DNA from: an uncultured Eubacterium sp. | GTDB taxonomy: Bacteria > Bacillota > Clostridia > Lachnospirales > Lachnospiraceae | Assembly: GCA_910585745.1 (NCBI GenBank) | Contig: CAJUFM010000061.1 | Location: forward strand, 1-19,636 | Direction of reading: 5' to 3' | Length of the DNA: 19,636 bases | Shown: in pieces, positions 7,391-14,490 of the stretch | Position numbering within the stretch: the stretch's first letter is position 1 | Layout: every line of letters starts with the position of its first letter | Position numbers and translations under genes: made by a program | Notes under the pieces: generated by a model | Seen by the model: only the letters and a program-made list of their open reading frames with translations | What the model was told of the DNA's origin: nothing | Databases searched by the model: none

Positions 7391-8617
7391 ATGAATCATA
7401 CAAAAATGAAAAAAAACCTGCTTTTTATTGATAATGGGCAGACCTATGAAGAACTTTGCCGAATACTTGATGACGAATACAATATAAAGATGGTAAGAGA
7501 TATGAAAACTGCAAAGGATATCCTCAAACAAAGTAAGGTGGATATTCAGGCACTTCTGATCTATGCGGATCTGCAGGAAGATATCCGAAAGGCTGTCGAA
7601 TTCGTAAAAGACAGTGACAGGCTTATCTCTATACCAATTCTTATTTATACTGACAAAGAGAACTCGGCGGATGGTTTTGCATATCTTGGATCTGGCGTTA
7701 CTGATTGTATTACCAAACCATTTATCAGTAAAATTATTAAAAACAGGATTTCAAATGCGATTGCATTTACGGATTCCCTGACCTTTTACGGGATTGAAAA
7801 AATGCTCAAACAGCTTCCTTCCAATATTTTTCTCAAGGATAACGAGTGCAAATATGTTTTTGCGACAAAGTATTGGCATCATCTGAAAAAGGCGGATGAT
7901 CCTGACTGGTCGATCAGGGGAAAGACGGATACTGAGATACGCAAAGATAAACATAACGCTATAGAAGCGCAAAAAAGGGATATGGAGATCATTGAAACCG
8001 GCAAGGGCACGACATACACGATTGAAATCAATGCGGATGGAATACAGGAATTTCTCCAAATTATAAAACAGCCACTCTTCAATGAAGAGGGTGCTGTTAC
8101 TGGTATCGTTGGTTTGATCAATAATGTGACGGAACACGAATTGCTGAAAAAGAAGCTGCGGGATCAGGCTATAACGGATGCTTTGACAGGTCTTTATAAC
8201 CGGACATATCTGGATGAGTTTATAAAAACCCACAGCGATGACTGCTATCCGCTTTCCATTATTTCTGCTGATTGTGATGGGCTCAAGGAAATAAACGATA
8301 CATATGGACATACTGCGGGAGATGAATACATAAAAGCGACGGTAAGCCTCTTCAAAATGGTTTTGCCAAAAGAGTGTATATTGTTCCGCATGGGCGGAGA
8401 TGAATTTCTCGTTTTATTACCATCTACTTCGGAGGAGAAAACCCTGCTCCTCGTAAATCAGCTGAAAGACAAACAAAACCTGTTCCGCATACAGAATCGG
8501 CCGTTAAGTATCTCATTTGGTGTATCTGTCATGAACAGCAGGGCGGACAGCTTTCATATGTGCATTACCGATTCGGACAGAAATATGTATTTTGAAAAAA
8601 GAAAAAAACATAGATAA
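7391..8617 (+). CDS. REC-like/PAS/GGDEF diguanylate cyclase
   Basis: The predicted enzyme makes cyclic di-GMP from two GTP. The 408-residue cytoplasmic protein has a receiver-like domain (about 8-125), a PAS-type domain (about 135-255) and a C-terminal GGDEF domain (about 260-408). GGDEF is intact at residues 335-339, preceded by ADCDGLKEINDTYGHTAGDE. No RxxD inhibitory site precedes GGDEF at the usual distance, so product feedback is probably weak. The receiver keeps Asp14, Thr87 and Lys109 but has Ile/Tyr where the phospho-acceptor Asp is expected (near Tyr58; nearest Asp is 60). It is probably phosphorylation-independent and driven by a ligand or partner. AAAGGAAG at 7377-7384 supports the ATG at 7391. 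It has its own promoter and a terminator at 8669-8696. It is monocistronic. Confidence 0.9.
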   Translation: MNHTKMKKNLLFIDNGQTYEELCRILDDEYNIKMVRDMKTAKDILKQSKVDIQALLIYADLQEDIRKAVEFVKDSDRLISIPILIYTDKENSADGFAYLGSGVTDCITKPFISKIIKNRISNAIAFTDSLTFYGIEKMLKQLPSNIFLKDNECKYVFATKYWHHLKKADDPDWSIRGKTDTEIRKDKHNAIEAQKRDMEIIETGKGTTYTIEINADGIQEFLQIIKQPLFNEEGAVTGIVGLINNVTEHELLKKKLRDQAITDALTGLYNRTYLDEFIKTHSDDCYPLSIISADCDGLKEINDTYGHTAGDEYIKATVSLFKMVLPKECILFRMGGDEFLVLLPSTSEEKTLLLVNQLKDKQNLFRIQNRPLSISFGVSVMNSRADSFHMCITDSDRNMYFEKRKKHR

Positions 8618-9293
8618 TATCAAGTTCTCATTTGCAAAACTTAATGTACTGATGGGAGTTTTTGTGAGGCCGGTTTCTTTGTGGAAGCCGGCTTTTGTAG
8701 TGACTAATTTAGAGGGGCATTATATAGAACTAAAGATAGACCAATATTATTTATCTGGACATAAAGAATATCATGTGAGGCATCATTTGCATCAGAACTT
8801 GATATATGGTTACGACAACCATTTACATACGTTTCTGACGTTGGGATACAGTAATTCAGGTAAGATAAAAAAACATACAATTCAGTATATGGAAATGAAA
8901 CGTGATCTAAAGAGGTATCCTGACATTCAGATAAGGAAGAGGTGTGAAGATTTCAGGGGAAGACAGAATATTTATGCGAATGAATTAAATGTAGACGAAA
9001 TAGCTGGTCTCCAGGTCCTGAGGGTGATACTGCCGGATGGGAGCGGCCGTCGTCTGTCGGCTCTCAATCTGTATAAAAATGTAAAATTAAAAGCGCTGGA
9101 ACTGAAAAATATTATGCCAGCCAAACTGGATCTAAGGAAGAATACTAAATTAAAATCTGTAAAGGTGAAAGTAAAGTCAAGCTGGATACGTAAGACCTTT
9201 AGGAAGAACAAGTGGGGATGTGCTATTGTAAAGAGTGGGAAATTTATTAAAAAGATAAAGGCTGGGAAGAAAAAGATATATACCATCATTTGA
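8592..9293 (+). CDS. LRR-like hypothetical protein, probably a 5'-truncated remnant
   Basis: The open frame spans 233 codons, but its only start near 8592 is a TTG inside the preceding GGDEF gene without a ribosome binding site. That gene's terminator (8669-8696) lies inside the frame. In-frame ATGs at 8889 and 8895 also lack a clear ribosome binding site. The convincing part is the C-terminal half: LRR-like units such as LSALNLYKNVKLKALEL and LDLRKNTKLKSVKVK, then a very basic lysine-rich tail. No signal peptide is visible. LDLRKNTK recurs in the next gene (9345-10348), so the two are related. Best read as the 3' remnant of a secreted LRR protein gene whose 5' half was lost; a short functional protein is possible but less likely. 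Confidence 0.45.
   Translation: MKKEKNIDNIKFSFAKLNVLMGVFVRPVSLWKPAFVVTNLEGHYIELKIDQYYLSGHKEYHVRHHLHQNLIYGYDNHLHTFLTLGYSNSGKIKKHTIQYMEMKRDLKRYPDIQIRKRCEDFRGRQNIYANELNVDEIAGLQVLRVILPDGSGRRLSALNLYKNVKLKALELKNIMPAKLDLRKNTKLKSVKVKVKSSWIRKTFRKNKWGCAIVKSGKFIKKIKAGKKKIYTII
8669..8696 (+). terminator. Intrinsic terminator of the diguanylate cyclase gene
   Basis: GCCGGTTTC (8669-8677) pairs with GAAGCCGGC (8684-8692), nine pairs with one G-U, around a 6-nt loop, followed directly by TTTT. It lies 52 nt after the GGDEF stop codon. Its position inside the next open frame argues that the 5' part of that frame is not translated. Confidence 0.75.
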
Positions 9294-9311
9294 ATTCCAC
9301 AATGGGAATTC
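9292..9311. repeat. Small perfect inverted repeat between the LRR genes
   Basis: GAATTCC (9292-9298) and GGAATTC (9305-9311) form a 7-bp stem with a 6-nt loop, starting on the stop codon of the upstream LRR frame. No T-tract follows, so it is not a standard terminator. Confidence 0.4.
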
Positions 9312-9344
9312 TGGTAGCTGAAATCGCGCATTTTAAGGGGAGGT

Positions 9345-10348
9345 ATGAAGAAGATAAAAATTTGCATATTATTAGGGATGTTTGTATGTAGCTTATTTTT
9401 GTGCCCGGAACCAAAGCATTCACGGGCAGCAGTCAATGCAGATGGAAGTGTGCTGATCAACGAGGAAAATTTTCCGGATGCGAGGTTTCGGTGTTTAGCA
9501 GCCCGGTATGATACAGACAAGAATAATATATTGTCATTAAAGGAGAGAAGTGTATTAAAACATCTGCATATTAACTATATTAATCCGGTGTATTATCAGG
9601 ATACTACGGACTATGATCTGGTTGAACCCCTTTTCCCTGATGTTCGGCCAGAGATCGAGACGTTGTCCTGGAGATCGGGGAAAGAAAGCCAACAGATGCT
9701 GTGGATTTCCCAATAAAGCAGTTAAGGGTCATAGAAATTGGTTCCGGTTTTGAATGCTCAGATTTTTCGTTGAAAGAGGCAATGAATCTGGAAGAACTTC
9801 GGATCGGAGTGACCGATAGTTATTATGTATCACGTTTTTCTAAACTTGGTGACGTGGATCTCACTGCGAATAAAAAATTAAGAAAACTATGGTTGCAGAG
9901 TGTTAGTGTAAAGTCTCTTGATTTACGAAAGAATACGAAGATCCAGGAGGTAAAAATAATAGGTGACAGATATTATTATGACTTTGACAAGCAAGCGGTT
10001 AAAGTAGGAAAAATGTACGGGTCTGCGGCTGAGGCCTGTGCTTTAAAACTTCCGAAAAATAATTCATTGAAAGAACTAGTATACATGACAAAAAATAAGA
10101 AACTGGATCTGACATCCTGCAAAAAGCTCTCGTTTCTGCAGGTTTATTCCGGGGTGGAACTTAAATTCAATTCAAATTGGTATAAGACCCATGCAAAGAA
10201 GAAACTAACAATTTATACGCGGGGAGTGAAAACCAGGAAGTCCATTCAAAGGAAAACTAAAAAGTATGTGTATATAAAAACAAAGAAACTGGCGGCTTAT
10301 TCACCGGACTACGATATATTTAGCAATCAGCCGTTTATACATGGATAA
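9345..10348 (+). pseudogene. Secreted leucine-rich-repeat protein, split by a frameshift
   Basis: Two overlapping frames encode consecutive parts of one protein. The first (9345-9716) has a signal peptide (about 1-28, ending SRA|AVN), the motif INEENFPDARFR and an EF-hand-like DTDKNNILSLKE at residues 56-67. This is the usual N-terminus of extracellular LRR proteins in gut Clostridia. The second continues in the -1 frame, open from 9641 to 10348, with LRR-like units including VDLTANKKLRKLWL, LDLRKNTKIQEVKI and LDLTSCKKLSFLQV, and a basic C-terminus. A one-base deletion (or equivalent) between about 9641 and 9716 would explain the break. No canonical X-XXY-YYZ slippery site is in frame there. 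AAGGGGAGG at 9335-9343 precedes the ATG. A sequencing error cannot be excluded. Confidence 0.65.
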
Positions 10349-10368
10349 AAATTGGTTTTATTTTTAAT

Positions 10369-10419
10369 GATCGTGCTGGAGATTTTTGCGAAACAGGCAT
10401 TCTCCAGCCGGTCATTTTT
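10369..10419 (+). terminator. Intrinsic terminator after the LRR locus
   Basis: GATCG plus GCTGGAGA (10369-10382, one bulged T at 10374) pairs with TCTCCAGC plus CGGTC (10401-10413), including one G-U pair, followed by ATTTTTCTTTT. It separates the LRR locus from the copper operon, whose -35 box begins 7 nt later. Confidence 0.75.
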
Positions 10420-10425
10420 CTTTTC

Positions 10426-10454
10426 TTGACAGATACCCCATAGGGGTATATAAT
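10426..10454 (+). promoter_or_regulatory. Perfect-consensus promoter of the csoR-copA operon
   Basis: TTGACA at 10426-10431 and TATAAT at 10449-10454 are separated by exactly 17 nt. Such a strong promoter would need tight repression, and the spacer holds a CsoR-type operator. Predicted transcription starts near 10461 with a leader of about 90 nt. In the leader, CTGCCTG (10492-10498) can pair with CAGGCAG (10526-10532). Confidence 0.85.
10433..10449. promoter_or_regulatory. CsoR operator
   Basis: ATACCCC (10433-10439) and GGGGTAT (10443-10449) form a 17-bp palindrome with an ATA centre, matching the GC-rich TACCCC/GGGGTA pseudo-palindrome bound by CsoR-family repressors. It fills the spacer between -35 and -10, so a bound repressor would block RNA polymerase. 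Copper binding to CsoR would then release the operon. The csoR gene follows directly, consistent with autoregulation. Confidence 0.85.
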
Positions 10455-10551
10455 ATCAGTAAATGTAAAGATACACTGATGGCATATAAGCCTGCCTGAC
10501 CGCTGTACCGCCCTGGTTCTGCATACAGGCAGACAGAATGGAGAATAATAA

Positions 10552-10854
10552 ATGAACCAAAAGGAATGTTGTTCCAATAAGAAAAAAGAGCGGGATGAAA
10601 AGGAATATAAGGATCTTCTGAACCGTCTCAGGCGCATCGAGGGACAGGTGCGGGGGGTGGAGAAAATGGTGGAAAATGATGCATACTGTGTAGACATTCT
10701 CACCCAGGTATCCGCAGTCACCGCAGCGCTGAACAGTTTCAACAAAGTGCTGCTGGCAAACCATATCCGCACCTGTGTGGCAGAGGATATCCGGGAGGGA
10801 AAGGACGAGACCATCGATGAACTGGTGACTGCCTTACAGAAATTAATGAGATAG
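10552..10854 (+). CDS. csoR: CsoR-family copper-sensing repressor
   Basis: CsoR is an all-helical DNA-binding repressor that leaves its operator when it binds Cu(I). The 100-residue product carries the family core NRLRRIEGQVRGVEKMV (about 24-40) and the Cu(I) ligand triad Cys46 (DAYCVDIL), His71 and Cys75 (NHIRTC), in the C-H-C arrangement that separates copper sensors from formaldehyde or nickel sensors of the family. Two extra cysteines (6 and 7) near the N-terminus are unusual. GGAGA at 10540-10544 lies 7 nt before the ATG. The gene is transcribed with copA, whose start is 46 nt downstream. Confidence 0.93.
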   Translation: MNQKECCSNKKKERDEKEYKDLLNRLRRIEGQVRGVEKMVENDAYCVDILTQVSAVTAALNSFNKVLLANHIRTCVAEDIREGKDETIDELVTALQKLMR

Positions 10855-10900
10855 GGGACAGGAGTTCAATAGAGATTTGTTTATGGAAAAGGAGGAGACC

Positions 10901-13468
10901 ATGGAACAGTATAAAGTAACAGGCATGAGCTGTGCTGCCTGTAGTGCCAGGGTGGAGAAAGCGGTATGTAAATTGCCAGGGGTAGAATCCGTGTCGGTGA
11001 GCCTTCTTACCAATTCCATGGCGGTGGAAGGAAACACCGCGGATCAGGACGTCATAAAGGCGGTGGAAGAGGCGGGATATCACGCGGAACGAAAAGAAAG
11101 GGGTGGGACAGAGCCTGCGGCTTCCCCGGCGGAGGCACTGGAAGACCAGGAGACCCCCAAACTTAAGTTAAGACTGCTGGCTTCCGTGGGATTTCTTGTG
11201 GTGCTGATGTATATTTCCATGGGAAATATGATGTGGGGGTGGTGGCTGCCGGAAGTATTGGAGAGGAATCATCTGGCACTGGCTATCATCCAGCTGCTGC
11301 TGACCACGGTGATCATGGTGATCAACCAGCGTTTCTTTATCAGTGGGTTCCGCGGTCTTTGGCACCGCGCCCCCAACATGGATACGCTGGTAGCGCTGGG
11401 AGCAGGCGCGGCGTATGTCTACAGCCTCTATGCCCTTTTTGGCATGTCCTACGCCCTGCTGGACAGAAATATGGCGGAGATGCACAGGTACATGCATGAA
11501 TTATATTTCGAGTCGGCGGCTACGATCCTCACGCTGATCACAGTGGGGAAAATGCTGGAAGCCCGTTCCAAGGGCAGGACTACCGATGCGCTGAAAAGCC
11601 TGATGCGCCTTGCGCCTAAAACAGCGGTTATTGTTGTAGACGGTAAGGAGCAGGAGGTGCCAGTATCCCAGGTAAAAAAGGGAGATGTCTTTGTGGTTCG
11701 TCCCGGAGAAAGTATTCCAGTGGACGGCATCGTCTTGGAGGGAAACGGCTCTGTCAATGAGGCGGCGCTGACGGGAGAGAGCATTCCTGTGGACAAAGCC
11801 GAAGGGGACATAGTGTCTGCCGCAACCATCAACCAGAATGGATTTCTCAAATGTGTGGCTGACCGGGTAGGAGAGGACACTACGTTGTCCCAGATCATTC
11901 AGATGGTCAGTGATGCCGCCGCAACTAAGGCGCCCATCGCCAAAGTGGCAGATAAGGTGTCGGGGGTATTTGTGCCGGTGGTGATCGGTATCGCAGCAGT
12001 GACGATCCTTGTCTGGATGTTTGCTGGTGAAGGATTCGGTTATGCTCTTGCCAGAGGGATCTCCGTACTCGTTATCAGTTGTCCCTGTGCCCTGGGACTG
12101 GCTACGCCGGTGGCCATCATGGTGGGAAATGGCATGGGTGCGAAAAACGGGATTCTATTTAAGACGGCAGTGTCTCTGGAGACGACGGGAAAGACAGAGG
12201 TTGTCGTGCTGGATAAGACAGGAACCATAACCCTTGGGGAGCCAAAAGTCACGGATGTATTTCCGGCGGAAGGTGTGTCTGCGGAGGAGCTGCTGAACAC
12301 AGCTTATCTGCTGGAGGGAAAAAGTGAGCATCCACTGGCGAAGGCAGTTGTGGAGTATGTAAGCCGGGGAGGAGCAGTGACAGAAGACTCCGGAAAAAAC
12401 GCTTCCATTCATATTTTTGCCGCCGATATCAGCACTGGAGTAACTGATTTTGTGGAGATACCAGGAAATGGCGTCCAGGGACAGCTGGCGGGAAAAACGG
12501 TATATGGCGGAAAGCGGGAATACATTGGAGATGTGGCGGAGATTCCTCCGCAGATCCGGGAAGAGGGAGAGAGGCTGGCAGGATCCGGAAAAACCCCTCT
12601 CTACTTTGCAGAGGAAAAACACTTTCTCGGCTGCATCGCGGTGGCAGATGTGATCAAGGAGGACAGCCCCCAGGCGATACAGGAATTGAAAAATATGGGC
12701 ATCCGGGTGGTGATGCTTACTGGAGATAATGCAAAGACAGCAGAAGCCATCGGAGCCCAGGCAGGAGTGGATGAGATCATTGCCGGCGTTCTGCCAGATG
12801 GAAAAGAAGAACAGGTGCGTCGCTTTGCCTCCCAGGGGAAGGTGGCGATGGTGGGAGACGGCATCAATGATGCTCCGGCACTCACCAGGGCAGACGTCGG
12901 AATTGCCATCGGAGCAGGTACGGATGTCGCAGTGGATGCGGCGGATGTGGTGCTGATGAAAAGCCGGCTTTCCGATGTGACTGCAGCGATCCGGCTGAGC
13001 CGGGGAGTGCTTCGGAACATTCATGAGAATCTGTTCTGGGCATTTATCTATAACGTCATTGGGATCCCGCTGGCGGCGGGAGTCTGGATCCCTCTGTTTG
13101 GATGGCAGCTGAATCCGATGTTTGGGGCAGCAGCTATGGGGCTCTCCAGCTTTTGTGTGGTCAGCAATGCCTTGCGGCTGAATCTGCTGAATCTTAGAAA
13201 CCCGAAACGAGACAAAAAACAAAAATCTAAAAAAAGAATAGAAAAGGAGAATGTTGAGATGAAAAAGACAATGATGATCGAAGGAATGATGTGTGGACAC
13301 TGTGAGGCGAGAGTAAAAAAATGTCTGGAGACACTGGATGGTGTGGAGAGTGCTGAAGTGAGCCACGAGAAGGGAACAGCTGTTGTAACACTGTCAGCGG
13401 AGGTTGCAGATGAGGTCCTGAAAAAAGCAGTGGAAGAGCAGGATTACATGGTTAAGGAAATCCAGTGA
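10901..13468 (+). CDS. copA: Copper-exporting P1B-type ATPase with fused C-terminal CopZ-like domain
   Basis: CopA pumps Cu(I) out of the cytoplasm using ATP. I chose the ATG at 10901, 5 nt after GGAGG (10891-10895), over an upstream TTG at 10877. The 855-residue protein begins with a heavy-metal-associated domain (GMSCAAC, Cys11 and Cys14). Membrane helices and the actuator TGE (291-293) follow, then the metal-site C394-P-C396 helix, the phosphorylated DKTGT (Asp438), the HP motif (His477) and GDGIND (Asp653). After the last helices, a lysine-rich linker leads to a second metal-binding domain, GMMCGHC (Cys798, Cys801), that looks like a whole CopZ chaperone. It has its own ribosome binding site and ATG (see 13259-13468). 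It is co-transcribed with csoR. Confidence 0.95.
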   Translation: MEQYKVTGMSCAACSARVEKAVCKLPGVESVSVSLLTNSMAVEGNTADQDVIKAVEEAGYHAERKERGGTEPAASPAEALEDQETPKLKLRLLASVGFLVVLMYISMGNMMWGWWLPEVLERNHLALAIIQLLLTTVIMVINQRFFISGFRGLWHRAPNMDTLVALGAGAAYVYSLYALFGMSYALLDRNMAEMHRYMHELYFESAATILTLITVGKMLEARSKGRTTDALKSLMRLAPKTAVIVVDGKEQEVPVSQVKKGDVFVVRPGESIPVDGIVLEGNGSVNEAALTGESIPVDKAEGDIVSAATINQNGFLKCVADRVGEDTTLSQIIQMVSDAAATKAPIAKVADKVSGVFVPVVIGIAAVTILVWMFAGEGFGYALARGISVLVISCPCALGLATPVAIMVGNGMGAKNGILFKTAVSLETTGKTEVVVLDKTGTITLGEPKVTDVFPAEGVSAEELLNTAYLLEGKSEHPLAKAVVEYVSRGGAVTEDSGKNASIHIFAADISTGVTDFVEIPGNGVQGQLAGKTVYGGKREYIGDVAEIPPQIREEGERLAGSGKTPLYFAEEKHFLGCIAVADVIKEDSPQAIQELKNMGIRVVMLTGDNAKTAEAIGAQAGVDEIIAGVLPDGKEEQVRRFASQGKVAMVGDGINDAPALTRADVGIAIGAGTDVAVDAADVVLMKSRLSDVTAAIRLSRGVLRNIHENLFWAFIYNVIGIPLAAGVWIPLFGWQLNPMFGAAAMGLSSFCVVSNALRLNLLNLRNPKRDKKQKSKKRIEKENVEMKKTMMIEGMMCGHCEARVKKCLETLDGVESAEVSHEKGTAVVTLSAEVADEVLKKAVEEQDYMVKEIQ
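13259..13468 (+). CDS. CopZ-like copper chaperone, internal in-frame start within copA
   Basis: The last 69 codons of copA form a complete heavy-metal-associated domain (beta-alpha-beta-beta-alpha-beta pattern, MxCxxC motif). The internal ATG at 13259 is preceded by AAAGGAG at 13243-13249, nine nt upstream, as strong as the start signals of the other genes here. Free CopZ could thus be made in addition to the fused form. CopZ hands Cu(I) to CopA and to CsoR. The neighbouring A/K-rich linker (about 13200-13258) looks like a former intergenic spacer that lost its stop codon. Internal translation is inferred; the fused reading frame is certain. Confidence 0.5.
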   Translation: MKKTMMIEGMMCGHCEARVKKCLETLDGVESAEVSHEKGTAVVTLSAEVADEVLKKAVEEQDYMVKEIQ

Positions 13469-13505
13469 CGGACACTGTTAAGCTGTCCTCAAGCGCAGGA
13501 AATAA

Positions 13506-13546
13506 CAAAAGACTCCACATATGTACTTTACCTGTGAAGTCTTTTG
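13506..13546. terminator. Terminator-like hairpin after copA, between convergent genes
   Basis: CAAAAGACT (13506-13514) pairs with AGTCTTTTG (13538-13546), extended past one mismatch by CACA/TGTG. The A/T runs at the outer stem make it usable from both strands. It lies 38 nt after copA and about 80 nt past the stop of the convergent BIG2 gene. Confidence 0.6.
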
Positions 13547-13578
13547 CTATGGAAAAAACTGGATAACAATTTTTTGAT

Positions 13579-13593
13579 CAGCGGTTACCGCTG
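13579..13593. repeat. Short palindrome downstream of the BIG2 gene
   Basis: CAGCGG-TTA-CCGCTG is a perfect 6-bp stem with a 3-nt loop. It is preceded on the + strand by TTTTTT, so in neither direction is it followed by a U-tract. Its function is unclear. Confidence 0.35.
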
Positions 13594-13626
13594 CCAGGTT
13601 AGCTTATTAAAGGAATCCTAAAGTCT

Positions 13627-14277
13627 TCAATCATAAGAATCATGCTGGTCGGGAGCCGGAGTAGCATCAATCTCATCGTGTACGATCACCTTGCATACTA
13701 CTTTCTGTCCACTGGAAAGAAGGGTTGCTTTGACGATTGCTTCCCCTGGTGCCACAGCGGTGATCACACCTTTGGAGTTTATCGTGACGACATCCGGATC
13801 TGAGGTTTCATACAGCGGAATCTCCTGGGACGTGCTTGGTTTAATAATAACGGAAAGTTTCATTGATTCGTCGACATTTAATTTGACTTTCCGGTGGGTA
13901 AATTTTATACTAATGGCAAAAGGCGTGACCTGGATCTTTGTTTTCAGGGTGCGTGTCAGTTTGCCTTTGGCAGAATAAATGCTGGCACGTACTACCGTAC
14001 TTCCAGTACCCACGGCATTGATCTCTGCACTTTTGGAACGCGGTTTCTGCGGGGTGACCGAGACCACCGCCTCATTATCCGAGACAAATCGGACTGTTTG
14101 TTTCCTTTTCATGTTATAAGTCCGGAGTGTGTAGGTGCTGCCCTTGGCAAGAGTCAGCTTTTTCACGTTTAATTTTACTTTTTTGGGCGCACAGCTGCCA
14201 GTGGCAGACTGTGTTAGTACAGCACTGGACAAAATAAAGGTGAAGAAAAGTATTATAAAAAACATTTTACGTTTCAT
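13627..14277 (-). CDS. Secreted bacterial Ig-like (BIG2) domain protein
   Basis: This is a probable extracellular or cell-surface protein of unknown specific role. The frame stays open far upstream, but the real start is the ATG at 14277, with AAAGG nine nt upstream on the minus strand and an immediate signal peptide (MKRKMFFIILFFTFILSSAV, cleavage about residue 25). The mature part of the 216-residue product holds two BIG2-like beta-sandwich repeats, about 30-115 and 116-200. The second is the clearer, with LYETSDPDVVTINSKGVITAV, the usual S-x-x-x-x-V-x-x-x-G-x-V/I-T-A-V pattern. No LPxTG anchor is seen, so it is probably released or bound non-covalently. It is transcribed divergently from the two-component genes at 14491. 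Confidence 0.85.
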   Translation of the reverse strand: MKRKMFFIILFFTFILSSAVLTQSATGSCAPKKVKLNVKKLTLAKGSTYTLRTYNMKRKQTVRFVSDNEAVVSVTPQKPRSKSAEINAVGTGSTVVRASIYSAKGKLTRTLKTKIQVTPFAISIKFTHRKVKLNVDESMKLSVIIKPSTSQEIPLYETSDPDVVTINSKGVITAVAPGEAIVKATLLSSGQKVVCKVIVHDEIDATPAPDQHDSYD

Positions 14278-14490
14278 AGCAATCAACCTTTCTAGGAAGC
14301 TGGTGTATTGTACCGTGGTACAACACACTGGATAAACCTCTAGCTTTTTGTAGAGTTTATCAATAAGCTGTGGCATAAAAGTGTCATGTAAAATGCACCG
14401 TCTGCCACAGAAAAAACATAAAAATTCGTTATATAGTAGATATATTAATGTTAGGATCAAATGGTTTTGAGCCAGGAAGGAGAGCTGAAG
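14278..14490. promoter_or_regulatory. Divergent control region with three inverted repeats
   Basis: This 213-nt gap separates the BIG2 gene (-) from the response regulator (+). It holds TTGTACC-GT-GGTACAA at 14308-14323. A long hairpin at 14331-14361 has GATAAACCTCTA paired with TAGAGTTTATC (11 pairs, one bulge). CTGTGGCA (14368-14375) with TGCCACAG (14403-14410) encloses a nested GTG-CAT/ATG-CAC stem. A weak minus-strand promoter is possible (TTGATC at 14460-14455, TACTAT at 14438-14433). No clear -35 is visible for the + strand gene. The repeats lie in the BIG2 leader and could be operators or RNA structures. Confidence 0.55.

Noticed and set aside
9677..9688. GGGGAAAGAAAG as a programmed -1 frameshift site in the LRR gene
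   Set aside because: In the zero frame it reads GGG-AAA-GAA, which does not fit X-XXY-YYZ, and no stimulatory structure is obvious downstream.
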